This document shows positions 38,073-46,668 of a stretch of 64,000 nucleotides of DNA, piece by piece. Both the position numbers and the translations under genes were made by a program. Within the stretch, counting starts at the first letter, position 1. Every line of letters begins with the position of its first letter. This DNA is from Subtercola vilae (lineage in GTDB: Bacteria > Actinomycetota > Actinomycetes > Actinomycetales > Microbacteriaceae): assembly GCF_004923255.1 (NCBI RefSeq), contig NZ_QYRT01000008.1:62001-126000 (forward strand), given 5' to 3'. The notes beneath the pieces were generated by a model. That model saw only the letters and a list, made by a program, of their open reading frames with translations. It was not told the DNA's origin and made no database searches.

Positions 38073-39203
38073 TCAGTGCGTGTCGGCGAGGATGCCCGCC
38101 AGCGCGGCCACGAACGCATCGACGTCGGCTTCGGTGGTGTCGAACGCGCACATCCACCGCACTTCGCCGGTGGCGTTGTTCCAATCGTAGAAACGGAACA
38201 CCTCGCGCAGCCGGTCGGCCACCCCGGGCGGCACGATGGCGAACACCGCGTTCGACTGGGTGGGGCGGGTGAGGGTGACGCCGGGCATCCGGTCGACCGC
38301 CGCTCTGAGCCGCTGGGCCATGGCATTCGAATGCGAGGCCGAACGAAGCCAGAGGTCGTCTTCGAAAAGCGCAATGAGCTGGGCACTGACGAAACGCATC
38401 TTGCTCGTGAGCTGCATGTTCATTTTGCGCAGGTAGCTGAGGCCTTCGGATGCCCGGGGGTCGAGCACCACGACAGCCTCGCCGTAGAGCAGACCGTTCT
38501 TTGTGCCGCCGTAGCTCAGTACGTCGACTCCCGCATCGGTGGTGAACTCGCGAAGCGGTACACCAAGGCTTGCGGCGGCATTCGAGAGGCGCGCGCCGTC
38601 CATATGCAGTCGCATGCCACGTTCGTGCACGTGATCGGCTATCGCACGCACCTCGTCGGGCGTGTAGAGCGTGCCGAGCTCTGTCGTCTGCGTGATCGAG
38701 ACGGCGAGCGGCTGGGCGCGGTGCTCGTCGCCCCAGCCCCAGGCCTCGACGTCGATGAGGTCGGGCGTCAGCTTGCCGTCGGGCGTCGCGACGGTGAGCA
38801 GCTTCAGACCGCCGATGCGCTCGGGGGCGGCGTTCTCGTCGGTGTTGATGTGCGCGGTCTGGGCGCAGACCACGGCGCCCCAGCGCGGCAGCATCGACTG
38901 CAGGCTCAGCACGTTGGCGCCGGTGCCGTTGAAGACGGGGAAGGTTTCGGCTTCGTCGCCGAAGTGCTGCTTCATGACGTGCTGCAGGCGGGCGGTGTAG
39001 ACGTCTTCGCCATACGCGATCTGGTGGCCCTCGTTGGCGGCGGCGAGGGCGGTGAGCATCTCGGGGTGCACGCCGGCGTAGTTGTCAGACGCGAAGCCGC
39101 GGAGCGCCGGGTCGTGCAGGCGCTGGGTGGGGGCGAAGGCGGCGGTGGTGGTGTCGGGTGCGGCGGGTGCGGTGCTGGGGGTGGTGTCGGGTGCGTCGGT
39201 CAC
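38073..39203 (-). CDS. Low-specificity threonine aldolase / beta-eliminating lyase
   Basis: A 376-residue PLP enzyme of fold type I. FASDNYAGVHPEML near residue 37, AYGEDVYTARLQ, VFNGTGANVLSLQ, HMDGARLSNAA near 190 and the PLP lysine in YGGTKNGLLYGEA near 225. It probably cleaves L-threonine or allo-threonine to glycine and acetaldehyde. The first 35 residues are Thr/Pro/Ala-rich and not conserved in character, so an internal start is possible. Confidence 0.88.
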   Translation of the reverse strand: MTDAPDTTPSTAPAAPDTTTAAFAPTQRLHDPALRGFASDNYAGVHPEMLTALAAANEGHQIAYGEDVYTARLQHVMKQHFGDEAETFPVFNGTGANVLSLQSMLPRWGAVVCAQTAHINTDENAAPERIGGLKLLTVATPDGKLTPDLIDVEAWGWGDEHRAQPLAVSITQTTELGTLYTPDEVRAIADHVHERGMRLHMDGARLSNAAASLGVPLREFTTDAGVDVLSYGGTKNGLLYGEAVVVLDPRASEGLSYLRKMNMQLTSKMRFVSAQLIALFEDDLWLRSASHSNAMAQRLRAAVDRMPGVTLTRPTQSNAVFAIVPPGVADRLREVFRFYDWNNATGEVRWMCAFDTTEADVDAFVAALAGILADTH

Positions 39204-39370
39204 AGCATCCAGTCTCCCTCACCGACCGCGCACGCGTCTTGCGTGCGGCGCAACGCTGCTGCGCCGGTTGAGGTTCGGGCGCGGCGTGTCAGCCGCCGGC
39301 TGCTCCCACCCCTGCCCGCCGACTCGAATTGGTTGAGGGGCCGAGAGGAGCCTCCGCGAGGGGATACTTC

Positions 39371-39410
39371 GCCGAGCCGAGCCGAGCCGAGCCGAGCCGA
39401 GCCGAGCAGA
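39371..39410. repeat. (GCCGA)7 tandem pentamer
   Basis: Seven perfect GCCGA units (39371-39405) plus one degenerate unit lie in the 224-nt gap between the aldolase start and the next gene's stop. No gene was recognised in the gap. Confidence 0.9.
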
Positions 39411-39427
39411 GCCGCCGCCGTGCGCGG

Positions 39428-40864
39428 TCAGCGGGCCGTGTGGCCGGTGATGCCCGCGGTCGACTCGATGACGCCGCCCATCTTCTTCTGCAGCGCCTCG
39501 TAGAACATCGACAGGGGAAACTCGTCGGGCAACACCTGGTCGGTGAGGCCCCGCGGTGGGCCATCGAGGGCCAGAGCATCCGGCCCCTTCGCCCACACCG
39601 AAGCGGGGTTCGGCGTCACGGTCGCAGAGACCAGGGCATACGCGGCGAGCCAGTGCGCCGTTTTCGGGCGGTCGATCGAACGCCAGTAGAGGTCGTCGAT
39701 CTCGGCACCGAGCGCTATGACCTGGTCGGCGATTTCGGGCCAGTCGATGGTGAGGCGGGTGTCGGTCCAGTGCAGAACATGGTGCTGGTGCAGCCATGCG
39801 AAGAGCAGCTGGCCGCCGAGGCCGTCGTAGTTGCGCACGCGGGCTCCGGTGAGGGCGAAGCGAAAGATGCGGTCGAAGAGAATGGCGTACTGCACCCGTT
39901 TGGCCGTGGCGATGGCGTTCGCCGAGTGTGTCTGCGGTTCACCGGCCGCGGTGTGCAGGGCGGCGCCCCGCTCGATGCGAACGGCTTCGCGAAAGGCGGT
40001 GAGGTCGCAGCGCAGCTCTTCGAGCGTGTACAGAAAGTACGGCATGCGCTGCTTGATCATGAACGGGTCGAAGGGCAGGTCACCGCGCATGTGTGTGCGG
40101 TCGTGGATGAGATCCCACATGACGAAGGTCTCTTCGGCCAGCCGCTGGTCGGAGAGCAGGGCTTCAGCGTCGGCCGGCAGTTCGAGCCGCGTCGTCTCGG
40201 CGGCGGCCTGCACCACGAGGCGAAAGCGTGCGGCTTCGCGGTCGGCGAAGATGGCGCCCCAGGTGAACGAGGGAATCGCCCGCATGGCCACTGTCTCAGG
40301 AAACAGCACGGCCGAATTGGTGTTGTACCCCTCGGTGAAGTCGAGAAAACGAATGGGCACGAACAGTTTGTTCGAGTAGTCGCCGGCTTCGAGCTCGGCG
40401 ACGAACTCGGGCCAGATCACCTCGACAGCGACGGCCTCGAAGAGCCGGTCGGGGCTGCCGTTCTGCGTGTACATGGGAAAGACGACCACGTGCCGCAGCC
40501 CGTCGACCCGGTTCGATTCGGGGTGAAAGGCTGTGAGCGAGTCGAGAAAGTCGGGCACACCGTAACCGTCGGCGGCCCAGCGCTCGAAGTCGGCGGCACT
40601 GGCTTCGAGGTAGGTCGCATCATGCGCGAAGGGCTGCTGAAGTTCGTGCAGGCTCCGGATGATCGTGGCCACCAGTTCGGCAGCCTCAGCCCGGTCGGCG
40701 GAGTCTTCGAGTGACCCGTCGTGCTGCTGCGCCAGCCGAAGCTCTGCCACGGCTGCCTTCAGGGTGTGCCAGGCGGGGTGCAGGGCGAGGGTGTGGCGGT
40801 CTTCGACGACCTCCGGTTCGCCTGTGATGGCATCTGCTGTGAAAGAAGATGTGCGTGAAGACAT
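39428..40864 (-). CDS. Conserved actinobacterial protein, DUF6421-like
   Basis: A 478-residue soluble protein without an assigned function. I recall this type as DUF6421, not confirmed. Visible conserved-looking runs are WDLIHDRTHMRGDLPFDPF and KQRMPYFLYTLEELRCDL in the middle (about 265-300) and NYDGLGGQLLFAWLHQHHVLHWTD near 360. The many His/Asp/Glu residues (HDRTHMRGD, HQHHVLH) could bind metal. There is no signal or membrane helix. GGGAGG lies just before the ATG. It stands alone. Confidence 0.7.
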   Translation of the reverse strand: MSSRTSSFTADAITGEPEVVEDRHTLALHPAWHTLKAAVAELRLAQQHDGSLEDSADRAEAAELVATIIRSLHELQQPFAHDATYLEASAADFERWAADGYGVPDFLDSLTAFHPESNRVDGLRHVVVFPMYTQNGSPDRLFEAVAVEVIWPEFVAELEAGDYSNKLFVPIRFLDFTEGYNTNSAVLFPETVAMRAIPSFTWGAIFADREAARFRLVVQAAAETTRLELPADAEALLSDQRLAEETFVMWDLIHDRTHMRGDLPFDPFMIKQRMPYFLYTLEELRCDLTAFREAVRIERGAALHTAAGEPQTHSANAIATAKRVQYAILFDRIFRFALTGARVRNYDGLGGQLLFAWLHQHHVLHWTDTRLTIDWPEIADQVIALGAEIDDLYWRSIDRPKTAHWLAAYALVSATVTPNPASVWAKGPDALALDGPPRGLTDQVLPDEFPLSMFYEALQKKMGGVIESTAGITGHTAR

Positions 40865-40997
40865 GAGAACCTCCCGTCGGCCTGCTGCTGGAGTGCGAAT
40901 GCGCTCACCCGAAGCCTAGAAAGATTCCGGCCGTCGTTTCGTCAGCATCTGGCGGGTTTCCGGCGAGAATGCCGGGCGGGACCGAAGAAACTTGCGT

Positions 40998-41450
40998 TCA
41001 GCGGGTCTGGCCGAGCAACAGATTGATTCGCAGCCCGTTGCGTGTCTTCACGATCTCGGCGGGGATGCGTGCGGTGCGGCCGGCATTCTCGAGCCGGGTG
41101 AGGGTGTCGAGCACGGGTGCCTCGAGCCCTCTCGGAACGTAGCCGACCAGCCCGGTCATCCGGGAGTCGACGAACAGTCGAACTGCCACGGGTGCGTCGG
41201 TGCGCTCTTCGTCGAGGGTACGGCGGGCGACGAAGGCCTGCAGGTCTGAGACGTTCTTGGCCTGCACCTCGGCGATGGTCTGCTGGCAGGGATCGCTTGC
41301 AGCGAGCTGCAGGGTGACCTTCGCGTTCTTCGGCAGCATGTCGTAGCGGTAGTCGGTGAGCTTGCCGGTGCCGGAGTCTTTCTTCGAATAGCTGAGCGGC
41401 TCGGGGGTCGCGGCGGGTTCAGAAGAGGAGGAGGGCGTCAGTGCGGTCAC
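40998..41450 (-). CDS. Hypothetical protein
   Basis: 150 residues starting with GTG. A Ser/Pro-rich N-terminus is followed by an alpha/beta stretch ending VRLFVDSRMTGLVGYVPRGLEAPVLDTL and IPAEIVKTRNGLRINLLLG. The GYVPRG...RxGLRxxLL pattern is reminiscent of small HIRAN-like beta domains, but this is a guess. It begins 12 nt after the end of the broken DUF1905 gene. Confidence 0.55.
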   Translation of the reverse strand: MTALTPSSSSEPAATPEPLSYSKKDSGTGKLTDYRYDMLPKNAKVTLQLAASDPCQQTIAEVQAKNVSDLQAFVARRTLDEERTDAPVAVRLFVDSRMTGLVGYVPRGLEAPVLDTLTRLENAGRTARIPAEIVKTRNGLRINLLLGQTR

Positions 41451-41462
41451 GGTGCGATGTTA

Positions 41463-41757
41463 CTAGCCGGGCTGCTGATCGGCGAGCGAGGCGACCGCCT
41501 TGTCGATGCGGCGCTGGCGCGTCTCGGGGGTCTTGGCTTCGTCGATGGCAACGGTGAAGCCGCGTTTGTTGCTGTACGAGAGCGTTTCGAACACGTCGCG
41601 GGCGATGGGGCGTGACGGTGCTGCGGTAGGTGAAGTCGTTGATGGCGACCACCACGGCGTGCCGTTTGGCCGTGCCGAGAGATTCGTAGACGTTGAGTGG
41701 AACCACGATGCCGGTGGCCGATTTTCCGCTGGTGATGAGCGACGTCTGAAACTCCAT
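41463..41757 (-). pseudogene. DUF1905/YdeI-like gene with internal deletion and frameshift
   Basis: The first frame from ATG 41757 reads MEFQTSLITSGKSATGIVVPLN, then HAVVVAINDFTYRSTVTP, the front of a DUF1905 protein. A second frame resumes FETLSYSNKRGFTVAIDEAKTPETRQRRIDKAV to a stop at 41463, the usual back end. About 60 residues between them are missing and the frame changes near 41610-41620. The family is a small beta-barrel protein of unknown role. The gene is inactive as written. Confidence 0.85.
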
Positions 41758-41864
41758 ACCAAGGAGTATTCCTCTTCGCCCACAGGTACGCACCAGCGGT
41801 GAGTTCTGCACAGGCCGATGCGGCGGAGGGTTCGAACAGAAGGGTCGAAGTACCATGGGGCACT

Positions 41865-44030
41865 ATGCAACCAACGAGCCTTCGCGGCCGGTCTGCCGCC
41901 CCGAGCGGTGCTCCGGCGCACTTTCTGCCGCACATCCAGGGGCTTCGAGCCATCGCGGTGCTGCTCGTTGTCATCTACCACTTCTGGCCGGGCCGCCTCA
42001 CCGGCGGCTACATCGGCGTCGATGTGTTCTTCGTCATCTCGGGTTTTCTCATCACGCAGCAGCTCTCACGGGAGCTCGAGCGAACCGGCCGAATCACACT
42101 GCCGTCGTTCTGGGCGAAGCGGGTGCGGCGGCTGCTGCCGGCGGGCCTGCTGGTGCTGCTGTTCAGCGTGATCATGACGCTCACGGTGATGCCGTTGAGC
42201 GCTCTGGCCGAAAATGTCAAAGAGATCGCAGCGAGCACGTTCTACGTCGAGAACTGGGCGCTCGCGGCGAACTCGGTCGACTATCTGGCAGCGTCGAACG
42301 ACGCGTCGCTTGTACAGCACTACTGGTCGCTCTCGCTCGAAGAGCAGTTCTACCTGATCTGGCCCATTCTGCTGCTGGCCGCGTCGCTGTTCGGAGTGAA
42401 GCGCCTGAGCGCCAAGGCGGGTGCGGCGAAGGGCCGCTGGAACGCGATGATCACACTTGTCGTTCTGGTGAGCGTTGTGTCTCTCGTGCTCTCGATCGTC
42501 TTCACGAAGAACGACCCGGCAACGGCCTACTTCGTCACGTACACACGGGTGTGGGAGTTCGGGGCGGGCGCCATTCTCGCGCTCATCCCGCGCCTGCGGC
42601 CCACCCGAGCCTGGGCAGGCAACCTGCTGGGTTACGCGGGTGTCGTGATGGTCGTCGGCGCGGCCTTCGTGTTCGACCGCAACACCGCGTTCCCCGGGTA
42701 TGCCGCACTCGTGCCGGTGCTGGGAACAGCGGCCATCATCGCGTCGCACCCGAGTGGCCGCTGGTTCGATGTGGGCCGAGTGCTCGCCTCACGGGTTCCG
42801 CGATTCATCGGTGACATCTCGTATTCGCTCTACCTCTGGCACTGGCCGCTCATCGTGGTGGCGCCCTTTGTGCCGGGCTGGGGCCTCTCCATCTACAACC
42901 GCATCGCGCTGCTCGCCATCTGTTTCGTGCTGGCGTGGCTCACGAAGAAGTTCGTCGAAGACCCGGCTCGGCAATGGCGGTTCTGGGTCGCACGAAAGCC
43001 CCGCTTCAGTTTCAGCTTCATGCTCGCGGGCATGGCGGTGCTGGCGTTGCTCATCGGTGGGGTGTGGGGCGTGCAGCAGCCGAAATACCAGGCCGCTGCT
43101 GATCAGCTGGCCTCGACGGTGGCGAGCCCGCCCGACTGCTTCGGCGCCGCGTCTGGCCCGGGGCCGGTGGTGACGTCGTTGGCGGGTACGACGGCATCAG
43201 CATCAGCACCATTGGCAGCGGCTGCGCTCTGCTCGAATGCGGCGCTGGCCGGAACGATCGTCCCGTCGCCCGGGTTCGGCAACGCCGACCGCCCGGCGCA
43301 CCCCGAGTGCCTGGTGACTCTGAACGACTCCGGGCTGTATGCCTGCCACTTCGGGTCGACCGACCCGGCGGCGAAGCGTGTGGCGCTCATCGGCGACTCG
43401 CACGCGTACGCGCTGCTGGAGCCGTTCATCCAGCTTGCCACCGACAACGGCTGGGCGCTGACCACCTACATCAAGGGCGGCTGCCCGTGGAACACCGATG
43501 CACTGCAGGGCGCCGACGCGTTCTCGGTCTCGTGCAACACCTGGCGGGGCAACCTGACCACCGAGCTGGCCACCGTGGCACCGTACGACGCGGTGTTCAC
43601 GGCAGCGCTCGCCGACGCCGGAGCGCCCGGCACCTCGGCCACAGGTAAGGCTCTCGCCACGGGCTTCAGTGCCGCGTGGAACCAGGTGACGAGCAGGGGA
43701 ACCCCTGTCGTGACCATGGTCGACAACCCTGCGTGGAGCGACGACCCCAACAAGTGCCTGCGAACTGAGGCTGAAGCCGACTGCGTCGAGCCGCGCGCCG
43801 ACGGGTTGGTGGCAGACCCACCGGTGGGTGTCGCCGCGGCCGCATCGATCGCCGCGGGCGAGAAGGTCACCCTGCTCGACTTCACCAGCACGTTCTGCAA
43901 CACGAACGACTGCTACGCGGTCATCGGTGGCGCCAACGTGTACCGCGACCAAGACCACCTGACGAACACGTTCGCCACCACCCTTGCGCCGTACCTGACG
44001 TCGGCGCTGGTGGCCGCCATGGCGCCCTGA
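41865..44030 (+). CDS. Membrane acyltransferase with SGNH domain (OafA/OatA type)
   Basis: A 721-residue fusion. Residues 15-390 form an Acyltransferase_3 domain with about ten membrane helices (HIQGLRAIAVLLVVIYHFW, HYWSLSLEEQFYLIWPI). Residues about 440-721 form an external SGNH esterase-like domain with VALIGDSHAYALLEPF and a late D-x-x-H in DQDHLT. Such proteins O-acetylate peptidoglycan or surface polysaccharide. The domain has many Cys (SCNTW, FCNTNDCY), probably disulfides. A longer frame from 41799 is open; the ATG at 41865 sits 8 nt after TACCAT. Confidence 0.88.
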   Translation: MQPTSLRGRSAAPSGAPAHFLPHIQGLRAIAVLLVVIYHFWPGRLTGGYIGVDVFFVISGFLITQQLSRELERTGRITLPSFWAKRVRRLLPAGLLVLLFSVIMTLTVMPLSALAENVKEIAASTFYVENWALAANSVDYLAASNDASLVQHYWSLSLEEQFYLIWPILLLAASLFGVKRLSAKAGAAKGRWNAMITLVVLVSVVSLVLSIVFTKNDPATAYFVTYTRVWEFGAGAILALIPRLRPTRAWAGNLLGYAGVVMVVGAAFVFDRNTAFPGYAALVPVLGTAAIIASHPSGRWFDVGRVLASRVPRFIGDISYSLYLWHWPLIVVAPFVPGWGLSIYNRIALLAICFVLAWLTKKFVEDPARQWRFWVARKPRFSFSFMLAGMAVLALLIGGVWGVQQPKYQAAADQLASTVASPPDCFGAASGPGPVVTSLAGTTASASAPLAAAALCSNAALAGTIVPSPGFGNADRPAHPECLVTLNDSGLYACHFGSTDPAAKRVALIGDSHAYALLEPFIQLATDNGWALTTYIKGGCPWNTDALQGADAFSVSCNTWRGNLTTELATVAPYDAVFTAALADAGAPGTSATGKALATGFSAAWNQVTSRGTPVVTMVDNPAWSDDPNKCLRTEAEADCVEPRADGLVADPPVGVAAAASIAAGEKVTLLDFTSTFCNTNDCYAVIGGANVYRDQDHLTNTFATTLAPYLTSALVAAMAP

Positions 44031-44058
44031 CCAGTGGCGTGGCGTGGGGGCCGACGGG

Positions 44059-44151
44059 CTGATGACGGGTCGTGTGCTGGCGGTTGGTGGCCTGACCGGT
44101 CGCGTGCGGGCAGTTGGTCGGCTGACCGATCGCGTGCTGGCAGGTCGAACG
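44059..44151. repeat. About 30-bp imperfect tandem repeat x3
   Basis: Three units resembling CTGACCGGTCGCGTGCTGGC followed by AGTTGGTCGG, at 44059-44091, 44092-44121 and 44122-44151. They fill most of the gap between the acyltransferase and AEC genes. Each contains GGTCG/CGACC-like half-sites. Confidence 0.75.
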
Positions 44152-44173
44152 TGAACAGAACGGGTCGCGACCT

Positions 44174-45100
44174 GTGAGCGGTGTGCTGATCGGCTTCGCC
44201 ATCATCGGATCCGTCATCCTCGTGGGGTACGTGGTTCAGCGGGCAGGCATCCTGCCGGGCGAAGCCCAGCGAACCCTGAACCGGCTTGCCTTCTTCGTTT
44301 CGAGCCCGGCGCTGCTGTTCACCGTGCTGGCCCGCGCCGACGTGCACGTGATCTTCTCGTCGTTCCTGGTCGTGACACTGCTGTCTGTAGTGGTGACGGC
44401 GGGCATCTTCGTGCTGCTGTCGCGGCTGTTCTTTCGTCGCGGCGTCGCGGAGACGACCATCGCCGCCGCTGCGTCGTCGTACGTGAACGCGAACAACATC
44501 GGGCTGCCGGTGGCCACCTACGTGCTGGGCGATCCGCAGTTCGTGGCGCCCCTGCTCATGCTGCAGCTGATCGTGATCGCGCCGCTTGTTCTGACCCTGC
44601 TCGACGCGTCGCGCCGAGGGTCGGTGTCGGTGCGCTCGATCGTCACCCAGCCGCTCCGCAACCCGATCATCATCGCCTCGATCGCCGGGCTCATCGTTGC
44701 GCTGTCGGGCTGGAAGATGCCGGATGCCCTGCTTCAGCCGTTCCAGCTGATCGGCGGCTCGGCAATTCCGCTCGTGCTCATCACGTTCGGAATGTCGCTC
44801 TCAGGCCAGCGCCCGCTCGCACCCGGAACCGGTCGACGCGAAATCGTCACCGCCACGGTTCTGAAAAGCATTGTGATGCCTGTGGTCGCGTACCTGGCAG
44901 GGCGCTACCTCGTGAACCTCGACGGCGTGCACCTGTTCGGCGTGGTGGTGCTCGCGGCGCTTCCGACGGCCCAGAACATCTTCAACTTCGCGCACCGGTA
45001 CGAGGTGGGCATCGTCGTCGCCCGCGACGTGGTGCTGCTCAGCACCATCGCCTCGGTTCCTGTGTTGCTGGTGGTGGCCGGGCTGCTCGGGCCGCAGTGA
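44174..45100 (+). CDS. AEC-family transporter (auxin efflux carrier type)
   Basis: A 308-residue protein with ten hydrophobic helices in two five-helix halves. NANNIGLPVATYVLGD near residue 105 and AALPTAQNIFNFAHRY near 260 are the two discontinuous-helix motifs of the family. AEC members export or exchange small organic acids such as malate; the substrate is unknown here. It starts on GTG without a clear ribosome site. Confidence 0.88.
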   Translation: MSGVLIGFAIIGSVILVGYVVQRAGILPGEAQRTLNRLAFFVSSPALLFTVLARADVHVIFSSFLVVTLLSVVVTAGIFVLLSRLFFRRGVAETTIAAAASSYVNANNIGLPVATYVLGDPQFVAPLLMLQLIVIAPLVLTLLDASRRGSVSVRSIVTQPLRNPIIIASIAGLIVALSGWKMPDALLQPFQLIGGSAIPLVLITFGMSLSGQRPLAPGTGRREIVTATVLKSIVMPVVAYLAGRYLVNLDGVHLFGVVVLAALPTAQNIFNFAHRYEVGIVVARDVVLLSTIASVPVLLVVAGLLGPQ

Positions 45101-45110
45101 CCTGGCAGCG

Positions 45111-45950
45111 TCAGCCGAAGATCATCGGGCGGTCGTCGTCGTCTTCGGTATCGAGCTCGAGGTCGACCACAACCGGCACGTGGTCGCTGGGGGCGTCACC
45201 TTTTCGTTCGTTGCGGTCGATGCGGGCATCCGAGACCAGCTGCTGAAAGGCGGGGGAGCCCATGATGAAGTCGATGCGCATGCCCTCGTTTCGGGGAAAG
45301 CGCAGCTGCTTGTAGTCCCAGTAGGTGTAGCCCGTGGGCACCAGCGGGCGCACCACGTCGGCGAGGCCGAGCGCCTCGAACTCGGCGAACGCTGCACGCT
45401 CGAGGGGCGAGATGTGGGTGGAGCCCTCGAAGGCAGCCAGATCCCACACGTCGGTGTCGAGCGGCGCGATGTTGAAGTCGCCCATGAGAGCGAGGGGCTG
45501 CTCCGGATACTCGGCGATCCATTTTCGGGTGTCGACCGCCAGCTGCTTCAGCCACTCGAGCTTGTACGTATAGTGAGCGTTCTCGAGGTCACGGCCGTTC
45601 GGAACGTACAGGCTCCAGAGCCGCACCCCGTTAACCGTCACGCCGAGCGCGCGCGCCTCTGCCGGCAGCGCGCCGTTCTCGTCGGGCTTGCCGAAACCAG
45701 GTACGCCCTCAAAGCCCACCGTCAGGTCTTCCATCGGCAGGCGGCTGGCGAAGGCCACGCCGTTCCACTGGTTCAACCCGTGCAGTTCGACCTCGTAACC
45801 GGCCTCAGCGAAGGGCTCGAACGGAAACTGCGTCTCCTTGCACTTGATCTCCTGCATGGCGAGTACGTCGATGTCTTCGCGCACCAACCAGTCGGTCACG
45901 CGGCCCACGCGGGCACGAATCGAGTTCACATTCCAGGTGGCAACACGCAT
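45111..45950 (-). CDS. xth: Exodeoxyribonuclease III / AP endonuclease
   Basis: A 279-residue EEP-fold nuclease: VATWNVNSIRAR, MQEIKCKE (metal Glu), LMGDFNIAP (catalytic Asp/Asn), and PSDHVPVVVDLE (catalytic Asp-His). It cuts DNA at abasic sites and removes 3' blocks in base-excision repair. It is divergent from pyrE with 38 nt between. TAGGCT 6 nt before the ATG (45957-45962) marks a leaderless start. Confidence 0.95.
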   Translation of the reverse strand: MRVATWNVNSIRARVGRVTDWLVREDIDVLAMQEIKCKETQFPFEPFAEAGYEVELHGLNQWNGVAFASRLPMEDLTVGFEGVPGFGKPDENGALPAEARALGVTVNGVRLWSLYVPNGRDLENAHYTYKLEWLKQLAVDTRKWIAEYPEQPLALMGDFNIAPLDTDVWDLAAFEGSTHISPLERAAFAEFEALGLADVVRPLVPTGYTYWDYKQLRFPRNEGMRIDFIMGSPAFQQLVSDARIDRNERKGDAPSDHVPVVVDLELDTEDDDDRPMIFG

Positions 45951-45976
45951 GCCCCCAGCCTATTTGCTGCGCGCGA

Positions 45977-45982
45977 TAAGGT
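45977..45982 (+). promoter_or_regulatory. Leaderless promoter -10 of pyrE
   Basis: TAAGGT, 6 nt, then GTG at 45989. The opposing -10 of xth (45957-45962) is 14 nt away, so the two promoters are packed into 38 nt. Confidence 0.55.
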
Positions 45983-45988
45983 TGAGCC

Positions 45989-46537
45989 GTGACCGATGCA
46001 CGCGACAAACTCATCAAATTCATCTCCGACGAAGCAGTTTTTCACGGCGACTTCACCCTCACGAGCGGCAAGAAGGCGACGTACTACGTCGACCTGCGAA
46101 AAGTCAGCCTCGACCACCGCGTTGCCCCGCTCATCGGGCAGGTCATGCTCGACGTGATCGCCGAGATTCCCGATGTGTTCGCCGTGGGCGGGCTCACCAT
46201 GGGCGCCGATCCCGTTGCTGCCGCCATTCTGCACCAGGGTGCGGCGCGCGGCGCGACGTACGACGCGTTCGTCGTACGCAAGGAGCCCAAAGACCACGGC
46301 CGCGGCAAGCAGGTCGAGGGCCCTGACCTCGAAGGCAAGCGCGTGGTGGTAATCGAAGACACCTCGACCACCGGCGGTTCGCCGCTGAAAGCCATCGAGG
46401 CGCTCGAGAAGGTCGGCGCCATCGTGGTGGGTGTGGCCGTCGTGGTCGACCGCAACACCGAGGCGCGCGCACGCATCGAGGCGGCCGGCTACCCCTACTA
46501 CTACGCCATCGGGCTCGACGACCTCGGGTTGAGTTGA
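45989..46537 (+). CDS. pyrE: Orotate phosphoribosyltransferase
   Basis: A 182-residue type I phosphoribosyltransferase: FTLTSGKKATYYVDLRKV, FAVGGLTMGADPVAAA, the flexible catalytic loop with FVVRKEPKDHGRGKQVEG, and the PRPP-binding motif VVVIEDTSTTGGSPL. It makes orotidine-5'-phosphate in pyrimidine synthesis. Its length is usual. It is separate from other pyr genes in this window. Confidence 0.95.
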   Translation: MTDARDKLIKFISDEAVFHGDFTLTSGKKATYYVDLRKVSLDHRVAPLIGQVMLDVIAEIPDVFAVGGLTMGADPVAAAILHQGAARGATYDAFVVRKEPKDHGRGKQVEGPDLEGKRVVVIEDTSTTGGSPLKAIEALEKVGAIVVGVAVVVDRNTEARARIEAAGYPYYYAIGLDDLGLS

Positions 46538-46668
46538 CCCTGAAGCAACGAGCGCAACTTCTACTGCTTCCTCAGCAGGTCGTCGGGCGCTGCCTCAGCT
46601 GCGACGTTGCCGGGCCCGCTTTCAGCGGGTAGGTTCGAGGGGCTCAAGCGTTATGCTGAGGGCTTCTC

